The notes: generated by a model from the sequence alone, not told the origin. Shown: positions 44,090-52,992, counted from the first letter of the stretch. The stretch is 64,000 nt of DNA from Spongiibacter tropicus DSM 19543 (GCF_000420325.1 NZ_ATUS01000001.1:1244463-1308462), one strand, 5' to 3'. A program made the numbers and translations.

Positions 44090-45235
44090 TCACTTACCGC
44101 CAAACATGTCGCGGGCGACGATTTCTTTCATAATTTCGGAGGTACCAGCCAGAATCCGACTGATTCGGGCATTGGCATACAAATTACAAATTTCATATTC
44201 CTGCATATAACCGGCACCGCCGTGCAACTGCAGCCCCTCGTCCACCGCCCGGCCCTCGACCTCCGAGCAGTAGTATTTCGCCTGAGAAGCCGACACTGCC
44301 GACAGCAATCCCTCGTTGTGCTGGGCAACGCAGCGGTCAATATAGGCTTGGGCGACATCCAGCTCAGTTCGCATCGCCGCCATTTTGAAGCGGGTATTCT
44401 GCAGGGCCGACAGTGGCCCACCAAAAGCCTGTCGCTCCATCACAAAGTCGCGCGTCAATGCAAAGGCCGCCTCGCCCGCTGCGAGGGAAATACAGGCAGT
44501 AATCAACCGCTCTTCCGCCAACCCCTGCATAAGCTGCTGCATGCCACGACCAACGTCACCGAGAACGTTGTTCTTGGGTATTTTTACGTTATTGAAAAAC
44601 AGCTCAGCGGTGTCCTGAGCTTTCAGACCAAGCTTGTCGAGATTCCGCCCCCGCTCGAAGCCATCCATACCTCGCTCGACAATAAACAAAGTCATTTCAC
44701 GGGGCTGCTGCGGATTCGTCTTGGCAGCGACAATCACTGCATCCGCAAGGATCCCGTTGGAGATATAAACCTTGGAGCCGTTGAGAAGCCAATGATCTCC
44801 GCAATCCTCGGCTCGAGTTTTCATCCCCGCCAGATCGCTGCCCGCGTCAGGCTCGGTCATGGCAATAGCCAGCACACACTCTCCTGAAACACAGCGCGGA
44901 ATAAAGCGTTGCTGCTGCTCAGTGCTGCCAAAATGCCTGAGGTAAGGAGCTACGAGGCGGCTATGCAAGGTATGGAAAAACCCGGGCTCCCCGTGCAGCG
45001 CATCTTCCTCAATCATAATCTGTTGATAGCGAAAATCTTCCACGCCCAGGCCGCCCAGTGCTTCCGGAGCCCAGGTCAGCAAGTACCCCTGTTCGCCCAT
45101 CAAACGAAACATATCCCGGGGCACCAGGCCGTCACGCCGCCATTGCTCGCGATGCGGCTTTACCTCAGCGTGGAGAAAACGCCGGTAGGATTCGCGAAAG
45201 ATCTGTTGCTCTTCAGTAAAGACCTGATGTCGCAT
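44090..45235 (-). CDS. acyl-CoA dehydrogenase
   Basis: A 381-residue FAD acyl-CoA dehydrogenase. Conserved segments: AIAMTEPDAGSDLAGMKTRA, WLLNGSKVYISNGILADAVIV, and the C-terminal LQLHGGAGYMQEYEICNLYANARISRILAGTSEIMK, where the FAD and catalytic-Glu region of long-chain and isovaleryl-type enzymes lies. It introduces the 2,3 double bond. It is second in the leftward beta-oxidation operon. Chain specificity is not readable. Confidence 0.93.
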   Translation of the reverse strand: MRHQVFTEEQQIFRESYRRFLHAEVKPHREQWRRDGLVPRDMFRLMGEQGYLLTWAPEALGGLGVEDFRYQQIMIEEDALHGEPGFFHTLHSRLVAPYLRHFGSTEQQQRFIPRCVSGECVLAIAMTEPDAGSDLAGMKTRAEDCGDHWLLNGSKVYISNGILADAVIVAAKTNPQQPREMTLFIVERGMDGFERGRNLDKLGLKAQDTAELFFNNVKIPKNNVLGDVGRGMQQLMQGLAEERLITACISLAAGEAAFALTRDFVMERQAFGGPLSALQNTRFKMAAMRTELDVAQAYIDRCVAQHNEGLLSAVSASQAKYYCSEVEGRAVDEGLQLHGGAGYMQEYEICNLYANARISRILAGTSEIMKEIVARDMFGGK

Positions 45236-45281
45236 GAAAGCCTCTTCAGAAAATGGCCGTCACCATTGCGGCCGGTTAACA

Positions 45282-46061
45282 CTACAAAGACCGCAGTAAA
45301 TGCCCACCATCTACCGGCAGCGCCACGCCGGTCATAAACGAACCTGCTTCACTGGCCAACAACAAAAGTGGCGCATTAAGCTCGTCTAACTGCCCCAGCC
45401 TCTGAGGGGGAATTTTTTTCAGGTAATTATGTCCACGCTCCGAAGCAAAGAAGTCGGCGTTCAGTTCGGTTTCGAAGTAGCCAGGGCAAAGTGCATTGAC
45501 TCGGATACCGTCGCGCCACAGTTCCATAGCGGAATTTCTGGTGAGCTGAACCACTCCCGCCTTGGCCGTGGCGTAAAGCGTGTTATTAACACTGGGATGC
45601 AATCCCAGAATAGAAGCGATGTTAACGATACTACCGGGCTTTTGGGCACCGACCAGCCGCTCTGCCGCCTCTCGGGAAACTCGCCAAACCGCTTGAAGAT
45701 TGGTGCCTACGATATAGTCCCACTGCGCCTCGTCGGTCGCAATGAAACTAGCTGGATTCGCCACACCTGCGTTGTTGACCAAGAGATCTACGACACCCAG
45801 CGAAGATTCGACGGTATCGAAAGCTGCGGTCACAGAAGCGACATCATTCACATCCATCGCTACGGCCATAGCCCGCCCGCCGTCAGCGGATATCTCGCTA
45901 ACCAAAGTCTCCAGGCGGTCCACTCTCCGCGCCGCAGCCACTACTGTCGCACCGGCCGCAGATAGAAGCTTACAAAAATGCGCACCAAAACCACTTGATG
46001 CTCCGGTAACCAGCGCAATGCGCCCGTCGACCCGCAACGCCTCGCTTATTGGCTCACTCAT
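45282..46061 (-). CDS. short-chain dehydrogenase/reductase, first gene of the beta-oxidation operon
   Basis: A 259-residue classical SDR. Cofactor motif TGASSGFGAHFC (20-31), NNAGVAN, and catalytic YATAK, with NIASIL upstream. The C-terminus is VDGGHLLRSL. It is similar in several blocks to the SDR at 36648. It may oxidise a hydroxyl group on the substrate or a 3-hydroxyacyl-CoA. The promoter upstream carries one copy of the island operator, and the TetR gene is divergent. Confidence 0.9.
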   Translation of the reverse strand: MSEPISEALRVDGRIALVTGASSGFGAHFCKLLSAAGATVVAAARRVDRLETLVSEISADGGRAMAVAMDVNDVASVTAAFDTVESSLGVVDLLVNNAGVANPASFIATDEAQWDYIVGTNLQAVWRVSREAAERLVGAQKPGSIVNIASILGLHPSVNNTLYATAKAGVVQLTRNSAMELWRDGIRVNALCPGYFETELNADFFASERGHNYLKKIPPQRLGQLDELNAPLLLLASEAGSFMTGVALPVDGGHLLRSL

Positions 46062-46132
46062 ATCTCATCCGTTACGTATTTCTTATTCGATGTGCCGGGG
46101 TGCGGCTTGCCGCTGATTCGTCAATGCGAGCC

Positions 46133-46165
46133 ATCATATCCAGCCTCTTATCTAATATCAATAGT
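46133..46165 (-). promoter_or_regulatory. promoter and operator-like site 2, beta-oxidation operon
   Basis: On the minus strand -35 TTGATA (46161-46156) and -10 TATGAT (46138-46133) are 17 bp apart. The element ACTATTGATATTAGA (46165-46151) covers the -35. The surrounding AAAACTATTGATATTAGAT agrees closely with the sites at 60201 and 61561. Confidence 0.72.
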
Positions 46166-46185
46166 TTTACGCACACCCCAAGACG

Positions 46186-46207
46186 AAAAACTATCAGCAT
46201 TCGTTAA
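46186..46207 (+). repeat. 22-bp element shared with 40910-40931, copy 2
   Basis: Begins AAAAACTATCAGCATT and ends CGTTAA, with two mismatches to the other copy. It sits in the upstream region of the TetR gene, near where its -35 should be (a possible -10 is TACACT at 46225-46230). This may be an autoregulatory site. Confidence 0.55.
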
Positions 46208-46267
46208 ATAACAACGTTCTCTGATACACTCTTGGGCAATATTTAGCCCGACTAAAAGGGATTTTTG

Positions 46268-46861
46268 ATGGGACGCCCGGCAAAACCCATAATTTCACGA
46301 GAGCGAGCGGTACGCGCAGCACTTGAGGTCATCGACGAAAACGGCGTCGAAGGTCTCAGCCTGCAACTAGTAGCGAAACGCCTAGGAGTGAAGGCACCTT
46401 CGCTTTACTACCACTTCAAAAACAAGGCCGAGATTCTTTCTGATGTCGCGCGCCTGCTGTTTTCCGACGTGGTGACCCGCGAAGATGTTGAATACGAAAA
46501 CTGGCGTGAAGAACAAGCCGCACTGGCGGTGGCCACGCGGCGCTCGATTCTCAGCCATCCCAAGGCTGCTCCGCTACTGCTGCAGTTTTTCCCACGCTAT
46601 TTAATGCTCAAGGCCTACGACAACTGGTCCGGCCGGGTCGATCTGCCCGTTGAACAGCGCATGCAGGTGATTGAGGGCATTGAAAAGCTCACGCTGGGCT
46701 CGGCGTTGTTTGGCGCCATGAGCGCCGCCACCCAAACCGACCCCATGCCAGCCTTCCCGGCGGAAAAATTCCCGCACCTGAGCGAGGCGATCGACGCGAA
46801 TCCCCTGTCTGAGGATGAAATGTTTGAGGCTGTGCTGCGCGCGTTTCTCTACGCGTTCTAA
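46268..46861 (+). CDS. TetR-family regulator of the catabolic island
   Basis: A 197-residue TetR protein. The HTH is near residues 10-55 (RAVRAALEVIDENGVEGLSL, then LVAKRLGVKAPSLYYHFKNK). The remainder is a variable ligand domain. The start is ATG 46268 with GGGA about 6 bases upstream; a TTG three bases earlier is in frame but unlikely. It lies divergent to the beta-oxidation operon. The nCTAn-N5-TTAGA site over that promoter, repeated at four more promoters of the island, makes it the best candidate for the repressor of the whole island; this is inference. The inducer may be a CoA ester of the substrate. Confidence 0.92.
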   Translation: MGRPAKPIISRERAVRAALEVIDENGVEGLSLQLVAKRLGVKAPSLYYHFKNKAEILSDVARLLFSDVVTREDVEYENWREEQAALAVATRRSILSHPKAAPLLLQFFPRYLMLKAYDNWSGRVDLPVEQRMQVIEGIEKLTLGSALFGAMSAATQTDPMPAFPAEKFPHLSEAIDANPLSEDEMFEAVLRAFLYAF

Positions 46862-46883
46862 GCTCGCGCCGCACAGCACAGCA

Positions 46884-48371
46884 CTAGGACCGAGGCGGTA
46901 TTTTCTTCATGCCGAGCTTGAGCATTTTTTCCAGGGTGGCGCCATAGGGCGGGTCCATCATTGCCGCCACCTTTTTGTACCAACCCTGTTCAAACACCGA
47001 TTTGGCATGAGAAAAACGCCGGAAGCCAGCCTCGCCGCCCCAGTAACTTCCCATGCCGCTGTGCCCCACACCGCCAAAGGGCAGGTCTGACATCATCAGC
47101 TGTAACATCACCTCGTTAATCGCCACGCCGCCGGAGTGGGTCTGCGCAAGCAGCTGCTGCTTTGCCTGGCTGGCATGGCCAAAGTAATACAGCGCCAGCG
47201 GGCGCTCCCCGGCATTGACGTAATCCACGGCGGCGCTGAGATCCGCCACGGTTTTCACCACCAGAATCGGGCCAAAGATTTCCTCCTGCATCACCCGGCT
47301 GTCGTCGGCGGGATCCACGACAATCACCGGACTGAACTGGCGCCGCTCAGTGGTCGCACCAACGTCTATTTCGATGATGCGCGCACCACTGGCCCGGGCA
47401 TCGTCGAGCAGCTCATGCATACGCTGGTAATGCGCGTTCGTGGCAATCGCGGCGTAGTCCCGCCCCTGCAATTCAGCCGGGTACAGTTGCCGGATCGCCT
47501 GGCTCGCTGCCTCGATAAAGGCCTCCAGGCACGGCGCTTCAAGTAACACGTAATCGGGGGTAATACAGCCCTGCCCGGCGTTAATCAGCCGCCCGCTAAC
47601 CGTGCGCTGGGCGGCGTATTGAAGGTCGGCGTGGCGGTCGACAAGCACCGGCGACTTGCCACCCAGCTCCAGTGTAACCGGGGTGAGATTTTGCGCGGCC
47701 GCCGCCATCACGTGACGGGCGGTCCCCGCGCTGCCGGTATACATCAAATGATCAAACGGCAGCGCGGCAAAAGCCCGCGACACCCCGACTTCACCGGTCA
47801 CAATGCTCAGTTCGCTGGCGTCAAAGTAGCGGGGCAAGGTTTCTGCCAGCATGGCAGCCGCCGCCGGGGAATATTCGGAAATCTTCACCATCACTCGATT
47901 GCCCGCCGAAAAAGCATCAATCGCCGCAACCATCGCCATGGCCACCGGGCCGTTCCAGGGCACCATCACGCCCACCACGCCCAGCGGCTGATAGCGGATA
48001 TAGGCTTTGGCACCCAGCAGATTGAAGGGAAAATCGGCCTTACGTCGCTCGTCGCGCAGCCAGCTTGGCAGTCGCTTGCTTACCGCCTTGGCGTGATTAA
48101 TCACTGGCAGAATTTCCACCGCTTTGATAAAGGCCGCGGGCTTGTGCAACCAGTCTTTAACAGTGGCCGCCACAATGGCCTCCTGTTGATCGACCACAAA
48201 ATCGACAATGCGACGTATGCGGTCGAGGCGGCTGGCCAAGCTCGGATACCGCTCGGCGGCAAAGGCCTCGCGCTGCAGTGCAAATTGCGACTGCAGATCG
48301 TCGCCGCAGGAGATGTTATCTGCCAGCATTCCTTCCACTCCTTCCGGCTTTTTGTCCGTTGTGGCAGTCAT
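46884..48371 (-). CDS. aldehyde dehydrogenase (coniferyl-aldehyde dehydrogenase type)
   Basis: A 495-residue NAD(P)-dependent aldehyde dehydrogenase. The general-base Glu lies in VTLELGGKSPV, the catalytic Cys in NAGQGCITPDYVLL, and the late motif is LPFGGVGHSGMGSYWGGEAGF. The type is that of coniferyl-aldehyde dehydrogenases, which act on bulky or aromatic aldehydes. It follows the acyl-CoA dehydrogenase gene with a 4-bp overlap. With the GMC alcohol oxidase of the same operon it would turn an alcohol into a carboxylic acid. Confidence 0.92.
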   Translation of the reverse strand: MTATTDKKPEGVEGMLADNISCGDDLQSQFALQREAFAAERYPSLASRLDRIRRIVDFVVDQQEAIVAATVKDWLHKPAAFIKAVEILPVINHAKAVSKRLPSWLRDERRKADFPFNLLGAKAYIRYQPLGVVGVMVPWNGPVAMAMVAAIDAFSAGNRVMVKISEYSPAAAAMLAETLPRYFDASELSIVTGEVGVSRAFAALPFDHLMYTGSAGTARHVMAAAAQNLTPVTLELGGKSPVLVDRHADLQYAAQRTVSGRLINAGQGCITPDYVLLEAPCLEAFIEAASQAIRQLYPAELQGRDYAAIATNAHYQRMHELLDDARASGARIIEIDVGATTERRQFSPVIVVDPADDSRVMQEEIFGPILVVKTVADLSAAVDYVNAGERPLALYYFGHASQAKQQLLAQTHSGGVAINEVMLQLMMSDLPFGGVGHSGMGSYWGGEAGFRRFSHAKSVFEQGWYKKVAAMMDPPYGATLEKMLKLGMKKIPPRS

Positions 48372-49507
48372 GCGCTCACCGCCAGTTGCTGATAGCGCAA
48401 CAGCTGCTCATCGGCGCTGCCGAGCTCCCGCTCGATGGCCGTTGCACGCTTGAAGTAGTGGCTCACCGGCACGTCGTCACTCATCCCCATACCGCCGTGC
48501 AACTGCACCGCGTTTTGGCCAATAAAGCGACAAGCCCGGGCGACGGTGACTTTTGCGGCGGCCGCCGACCGCTCGCGCTCAAGTACATCGGCGCTCAGCG
48601 ACAGCGTCGCTCGGTAGCTGGCAGCGCGGCTCATTTCCAACTGCAGATACATATCCACCATGCGGTGTTGCAGCACCTGAAAACGCGACAAAGGCTGCGA
48701 AAACTGGCGGCGCTGCTGGCAGTAGTCCCGCGTTTGCTGCAGCAAGGCCTCCATTACCCCCACGGCCTCGGCGCTCAGCGCCGCAATGCCGTGGCAGCGC
48801 GCCGCTTCCAGCAGCGCCAGCGCCTGATCCTGCTCGCCCAGACGCGCGGAGTCGGGCAACTGAACCTGCGCAAACAACAGGTCCGCCGCGCAGCGCTCGT
48901 CAATGGTCGGATAGGGGTCGATGCTCAGCCCGGGCGTACCGGCAGGCACGACAAACAGTGATAGTCCCCGCTCCTCACCCGCACGCCCCGTGGTTCTGGC
49001 CGAGACAATAAAATGGCTGGCCAGCGGCGCCGACATCACGACGGTTTTCTGGCCGCTCAAGATCCACTGGCCATCGCGCCATTGCGCCGGTAAGGCCTGT
49101 TGGCGAAAATCGTTGTGGCTGCCCTCCTCGCTCCAGGCCAGTATCGGCATGGCCCGGCCAGCACAAAGCGCGTCTCGCAGCGCCGGTGCGGCGGCGCTGC
49201 GCCACTGCCCCAGCAGGTAGCCCGCCACAATGGCCACATCAAGATATGGTTCTATCGCCAGCGCGCGCCCCAGCTCCTCCATCACAATCATCGTGTTCTG
49301 GGCGTTGTCGGCGAGCGGCTCACTGTCGTCGCGCAGTCCCAGCCCGAGCACGCCGAGCTGGTCAGCCAATGCCTGCCATAACTCCGGCCGCCACGCGTTG
49401 CCAGCCTGAACCGCCCGCTGGTGAGAGGCGAAGTCGGCGTGCTGGCGCAGACAGGCCTGAAGGCTGCTGCGCAGCAGGCGCTGTTCCTGACTAAAGGAAA
49501 AATCCAT
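48368..49507 (-). CDS. acyl-CoA dehydrogenase family protein
   Basis: A 379-residue member of the acyl-CoA dehydrogenase family. Visible blocks: MVMEELGRALAIEPYLD-like segment (IVMEELGRALAIEPYLDVA), the middle domain GQWILSGQKTVVMSAPLASHF and C-terminal QNAVQLHGGMGMSDDVPVSHYFKRATA. It resembles subunits of the heteromeric enzymes for steroid side-chain degradation (FadE28/29-like), which are often encoded in pairs. The usual catalytic Glu block is not evident, so it may pair with another subunit or act on ring substrates. Overlaps the aldehyde dehydrogenase gene and starts 1 bp after the GMC gene ends. Confidence 0.87.
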   Translation of the reverse strand: MDFSFSQEQRLLRSSLQACLRQHADFASHQRAVQAGNAWRPELWQALADQLGVLGLGLRDDSEPLADNAQNTMIVMEELGRALAIEPYLDVAIVAGYLLGQWRSAAAPALRDALCAGRAMPILAWSEEGSHNDFRQQALPAQWRDGQWILSGQKTVVMSAPLASHFIVSARTTGRAGEERGLSLFVVPAGTPGLSIDPYPTIDERCAADLLFAQVQLPDSARLGEQDQALALLEAARCHGIAALSAEAVGVMEALLQQTRDYCQQRRQFSQPLSRFQVLQHRMVDMYLQLEMSRAASYRATLSLSADVLERERSAAAAKVTVARACRFIGQNAVQLHGGMGMSDDVPVSHYFKRATAIERELGSADEQLLRYQQLAVSA

Positions 49508-49508
49508 A

Positions 49509-51119
49509 TCAGTGGTCCCGTAAAATAATGTCGGCGGCGCGCCAGGCCATGGCCATGGTCGGCCCGTTGGTATTGCCCGAGGGAATCTGCGGCATAATCG
49601 AGGTGTCCATCACCCTCACGCCGCTAACGCCGCGAACCCGCAGCGCCGGGTCGACCACCGACTGCGCATCGGCGCCCATGCGACAACTACCCACCGCGTG
49701 GTAGCCACAGCTGCCGTGCTGGTCGAAAGCCGCCAAAATCTGCGCGTCGCTCACGCAGCTCGGCCCGGGATAACTCTCGGCGTCAATAAACGGCTGCAAA
49801 GCCGCCTGCCCGGCCCACTCCCGCGCCAACTCAACCGTGCGCTGCATCAGCGCGCGGTCCTCGGCGGTGCTGCGATAATTGGGCACCAGCACCGGCATGG
49901 CGGCGGGGTCGCGACTGGCAATGTGAATGCTGCCCCGGGAAGTGGGGCGCAGCGGGTAGCCAACAATACTCATGCCGGGAAACGGCTCGAGCTTTTCGCG
50001 GCCGGGGGCGCTTAAATCAAAACTGAAGGGCGCGATAAGAAACTGAATATCCGGCCGCGATGACGCACCAGAGGCAAACCAGGCGCCCACCTCATAGGCC
50101 CCCGCGGCCATCGGCCCAGACTTGTTGAACCAGTACTTGAACACGTTTTTCAGCAGCCGGACCCCGGCGTACTCGGCGTTTTCTGACAGCGGCTGGCGCA
50201 GCTTCCACTGCACCAGAATACCGCGGTGCTCGATCAGGTTTTCGCCCACCTCCGGGCTGTCGGCCACCAGTGGAATCCCCAGCGCGGCCAGGCGCTCGGC
50301 CGGCCCCACCCCGGAGCGCTGCAAAATGCCCGGCGAGGCCATCGCCCCGGCCGCGACAATGACCTCACGGCGCGCGGCAAACCTGCTGGGTGTGCCGTTT
50401 TTGGCCGACTGGCACAGCACCGCCACCGCGCGACCCTCGTCAAACTCGATGCGGTCGCAAAGCTGGTGGGTGAAAATATGCAAATTGGGGCGCCCCCGTA
50501 CTGGGGCGATAAAAGCCTTGGCGGCACTTTGTCGCCGCCCCTGCCAGATGGTGCGCGCGGCATAACCCACGCAGGGTGCATCGCTGGGCAGATTGGGATC
50601 CTCGCTTACCGCCAGGCCCATTTGCGCGGCGGCCGCCACCATTGCCTCGGTGAGCGGCGTGCGCCGATCGGCCATACTGATTTTCAGCGGCCCGGTGCTG
50701 CCCCGGGTCGGCCCACTGCCCAGCTGGTGCTGTTCCAGCGCTTGATAGGCGGCGCCGATATGCGACCAGCTCCAGTCTTCGCTGCTCTGAGCGGCAATAT
50801 CATTAAAGTCGGCGGGCTGCCCGCGCACATACATCAGCCCGTTGAGGGAACTGGAGCCGCCCATCACCCGCCCACGGGCCCAATGCTCGGGCTGGTAAGC
50901 GTTCCCCTCTTCCGGTTCGGCGGGGTATTGCCAGGTGAGTTTGGGGTCGGTAATTAACTTGCCCAACCCCTTGGGCATATGAATAAGCGGGTGCCGGTCC
51001 TCGCCACCCGCCTCTAACAGGGCTACGGAAATGGCGGGATCTTCCGACAGCCGATGGGCCAACACACAGCCTGCCGCACCGGCTCCAATAATGACGTAAT
51101 CGAATTCAGTGTGTTGCAT
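49509..51119 (-). CDS. GMC-family alcohol oxidase/dehydrogenase (choline-dehydrogenase-like)
   Basis: A 536-residue FAD enzyme. FAD motif DYVIIGAGAAGCVLAHRLSED (6-26, N-terminal), GMC signature 1 ARGRVMGGSSSLNGLMYVRG near 82-101, signature 2 GAMASPGILQRSG near 255-268, and active-site GYHAVGSCRMG with late NTNGPTMAMAWRAAD. It should oxidise a primary or secondary alcohol. I choose ATG 51119 because the FAD motif follows within six codons; the frame runs on to 51227 without support. It heads the leftward operon with the acyl-CoA and aldehyde dehydrogenases and is divergent from the ferredoxin-P450 operon across operator site 3. Confidence 0.9.
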   Translation of the reverse strand: MQHTEFDYVIIGAGAAGCVLAHRLSEDPAISVALLEAGGEDRHPLIHMPKGLGKLITDPKLTWQYPAEPEEGNAYQPEHWARGRVMGGSSSLNGLMYVRGQPADFNDIAAQSSEDWSWSHIGAAYQALEQHQLGSGPTRGSTGPLKISMADRRTPLTEAMVAAAAQMGLAVSEDPNLPSDAPCVGYAARTIWQGRRQSAAKAFIAPVRGRPNLHIFTHQLCDRIEFDEGRAVAVLCQSAKNGTPSRFAARREVIVAAGAMASPGILQRSGVGPAERLAALGIPLVADSPEVGENLIEHRGILVQWKLRQPLSENAEYAGVRLLKNVFKYWFNKSGPMAAGAYEVGAWFASGASSRPDIQFLIAPFSFDLSAPGREKLEPFPGMSIVGYPLRPTSRGSIHIASRDPAAMPVLVPNYRSTAEDRALMQRTVELAREWAGQAALQPFIDAESYPGPSCVSDAQILAAFDQHGSCGYHAVGSCRMGADAQSVVDPALRVRGVSGVRVMDTSIMPQIPSGNTNGPTMAMAWRAADIILRDH

Positions 51120-51227
51120 GTAACAGCGTCCCCGGCCACGCGACAGCGCCGCCATAGGCAGGCAAACCCCCGCGTTGATCATTTTTATTATTGCCCGCCA
51201 TGCCCTCGCATTTGCGACATAGAGCAA

Positions 51228-51256
51228 TTGACAGACCCGTTTAATTTTTATCTAAT
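51228..51256 (+). promoter_or_regulatory. promoter of the ferredoxin-P450 operon
   Basis: Perfect -35 TTGACA (51228-51233), 17-bp spacer, -10 TCTAAT (51251-51256), which is the left arm of the operator-like palindrome. Start expected near 51263, inside the palindrome, with about 50 bases of leader. Confidence 0.7.
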
Positions 51257-51265
51257 CTATTTAGA
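51251..51265. promoter_or_regulatory. operator-like palindrome TCTAA-N5-TTAGA, site 3
   Basis: TCTAATCTATTTAGA has 5-bp perfect arms, 6 with the flanking A and T. It covers the -10 and start of the rightward P450 operon and lies upstream of the leftward GMC operon, so one site could control both. Confidence 0.72.
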
Positions 51266-51315
51266 TTTAAGACCCAGGTCAAGGGTCGAAAAGCAAATAA
51301 CAAGAGGCCCCGCAA

Positions 51316-51639
51316 ATGGTGAGAATTATTTTTGAATCCCACGACGGCAGCGAGCAAACCACCCTCGATGTGCCCCCCGAAGGCAGCGTGATGGAGGCCG
51401 CGGTCAGCCACAATATCGACGGCATACTCGCCGACTGCGGCGGCTCGATGGTCTGCGGCACCTGCCACGCCATGGTGTCGGCAGACTGGTTCGACAAACT
51501 GCCCGAGCAAAGCGAGATGGAACAGGGGCTGCTGGAATACGTTCCCGACCCACAGCCCTATGCCCGGCTGTGCTGTCAGCTTGAAGTGAGTGAGGCCATC
51601 GACGGCATCGTGCTGCGCCTGCCCGAAAGCCAGCGGTGA
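51316..51639 (+). CDS. [2Fe-2S] ferredoxin, putidaredoxin type (1)
   Basis: A 107-residue ferredoxin. Cluster cysteines follow the C-x5-C-x2-C spacing (CGGSMVCGTC) with the last Cys in RLCCQLEVSE. AGAGG precedes the ATG 51316. It is the first gene of the P450 operon and the likely electron donor to the P450, which starts 136 bp downstream. A second ferredoxin (56832) closes the operon; the two are only moderately similar and may serve different partners (P450 versus Rieske oxygenases). Confidence 0.92.
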   Translation: MVRIIFESHDGSEQTTLDVPPEGSVMEAAVSHNIDGILADCGGSMVCGTCHAMVSADWFDKLPEQSEMEQGLLEYVPDPQPYARLCCQLEVSEAIDGIVLRLPESQR

Positions 51640-51665
51640 GCGCAGCTATTTACATAACTAACAAC

Positions 51666-51682
51666 GATAGATTAATATCAAT
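51666..51682. promoter_or_regulatory. possible weak operator-like sequence
   Basis: GATAGATTAATATCAAT; its reverse complement shares ATTGATATTA with the 46151 site. It lies between ferredoxin and P450 genes, but the arms do not keep the N5 spacing, so support is low. Confidence 0.25.
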
Positions 51683-51774
51683 CCAACCGGCACCAGCGGG
51701 CGCTTTCCCCGCCACTGAACAGCCGGCCGTCAATAATAATGTTTAGCCCAGCGCTATCGGTGAGGAAAAACCCC

Positions 51775-52992
51775 ATGTCTAGCCCCATTGCGGAACACGT
51801 GCCCGACCATGTCCCCCAGTCCCTGATTTTTAATTACGACTACCACGGCGATCCGCGTGTGAACAACGAAGTGCATGCCAGCCTGCAAACCCTGCACAAC
51901 GACGCCCCAGCCATTTTCTACACGCCCAAAAACGGCGGCCATTGGGTCGTGACCCGCTTCGATGAAATAAAGAAGGTGGTGGAGAATTACGAGAATTTTT
52001 CGGCCAAGGAAATGCAAATTCCGCGCATTGAAAACCCGCCGTTTTTCATTCCTTTGAACCTCGACCCACCCAACAATATTGCCTTCCGCCAGGCGCTGAT
52101 GCCGGCCTTTTCGCCCCGCGCCATTAAAAGCCTGGAAGACAAAGTGCGCCTGTGGGCGGGCAAGCTGATCGACGAGGCCCTGAGCAAGGGCAATACCTTC
52201 GACTTTGTGCAAGAAATTGCCTCGGTCTATCCGGTGAGTATTTTCATGGAGCTGATGGGCATGCCCATGGATCGCCTGTGGGAGTTCCGCGAGCTGTCCG
52301 ACGCCTTTTTCAGCACCAATGATCAGGAAAAAATCCATCAGCTCAGCGCCCAGATCATTATGATCATGACGGAAATTCTGATGGCGAAAAAAGAGCAGCC
52401 CGCCGACGATCTGATGACCAAGATTCTCGACATCAAGGTCAACGGCGAGCCGATCAGCCTGGAAGAAATGCAGAACATGTGTTTTCTGCTGTTCCTCGGC
52501 GGCATGGACACCGTGGCCAATGTCACCGGTTACACCTTCCGTCAGCTGGCAAATATGCCCGAGCTGCAGCAGCGCCTGCAGGATCAGCCCGAGGACATTC
52601 CCAAGTTCTCGGAAGAAGGCATTCGTCTGTTCGGGGTCATCAGCAACCCACGCATCGTCGCCCAAGACTGCGAAGTGTTCGGTATTCAGTTCAAAAAAGA
52701 CGATATGGTGCTGTGCCTGCTGCCCATCTCCGGCCGCGACGACCGCAAAAACAGTAACCCCAATGTCTTCGATATCGACCGTGCCAAAGACGACGCCAGC
52801 ACGCTCACCTTCTCCTCCGGGCCGCATATGTGTCTGGGCAGTTTTCTGGCGCGCACCGAAATCCGCATTCTGGTGGAAGAGTGGTGCAAGCGCGTCAAAT
52901 CCTTCGAGATCACCCCCGGCACCGAACTGAGCTTCCGCATGGGCTTCTCGCTGGCGCTGACCGCGCTGCCGCTGACGGTACAAACGCGCTGA
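51775..52992 (+). CDS. cytochrome P450, CYP101 (P450cam)-like
   Basis: A 405-residue class I P450. The haem ligand is Cys353 in FSSGPHMCLG; the oxygen-activating pair is D245-T246 in LGGMDTVANV, as in P450cam GGLDTVVN; the ExxR is E281-R284. The N-terminal region (FNYDYHG, NGGHWVVTRFDEI, FIPLNLDPPNN) follows P450cam throughout. The residue at the place of P450cam Tyr96, which holds camphor, is Pro in NPPFFIP, so camphor is an unlikely substrate. I choose ATG 51775 with GAGGA upstream. Electron donors are encoded on both sides. It likely begins attack on a terpenoid or other alicyclic compound. Confidence 0.93.
   Translation: MSSPIAEHVPDHVPQSLIFNYDYHGDPRVNNEVHASLQTLHNDAPAIFYTPKNGGHWVVTRFDEIKKVVENYENFSAKEMQIPRIENPPFFIPLNLDPPNNIAFRQALMPAFSPRAIKSLEDKVRLWAGKLIDEALSKGNTFDFVQEIASVYPVSIFMELMGMPMDRLWEFRELSDAFFSTNDQEKIHQLSAQIIMIMTEILMAKKEQPADDLMTKILDIKVNGEPISLEEMQNMCFLLFLGGMDTVANVTGYTFRQLANMPELQQRLQDQPEDIPKFSEEGIRLFGVISNPRIVAQDCEVFGIQFKKDDMVLCLLPISGRDDRKNSNPNVFDIDRAKDDASTLTFSSGPHMCLGSFLARTEIRILVEEWCKRVKSFEITPGTELSFRMGFSLALTALPLTVQTR

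Noticed and set aside
51754-52983. A 409-codon open frame antisense to the P450 gene
   Set aside because: The P450 frame has full family motifs; the antisense frame is Gln/His-rich without domains and is a by-product of codon bias.
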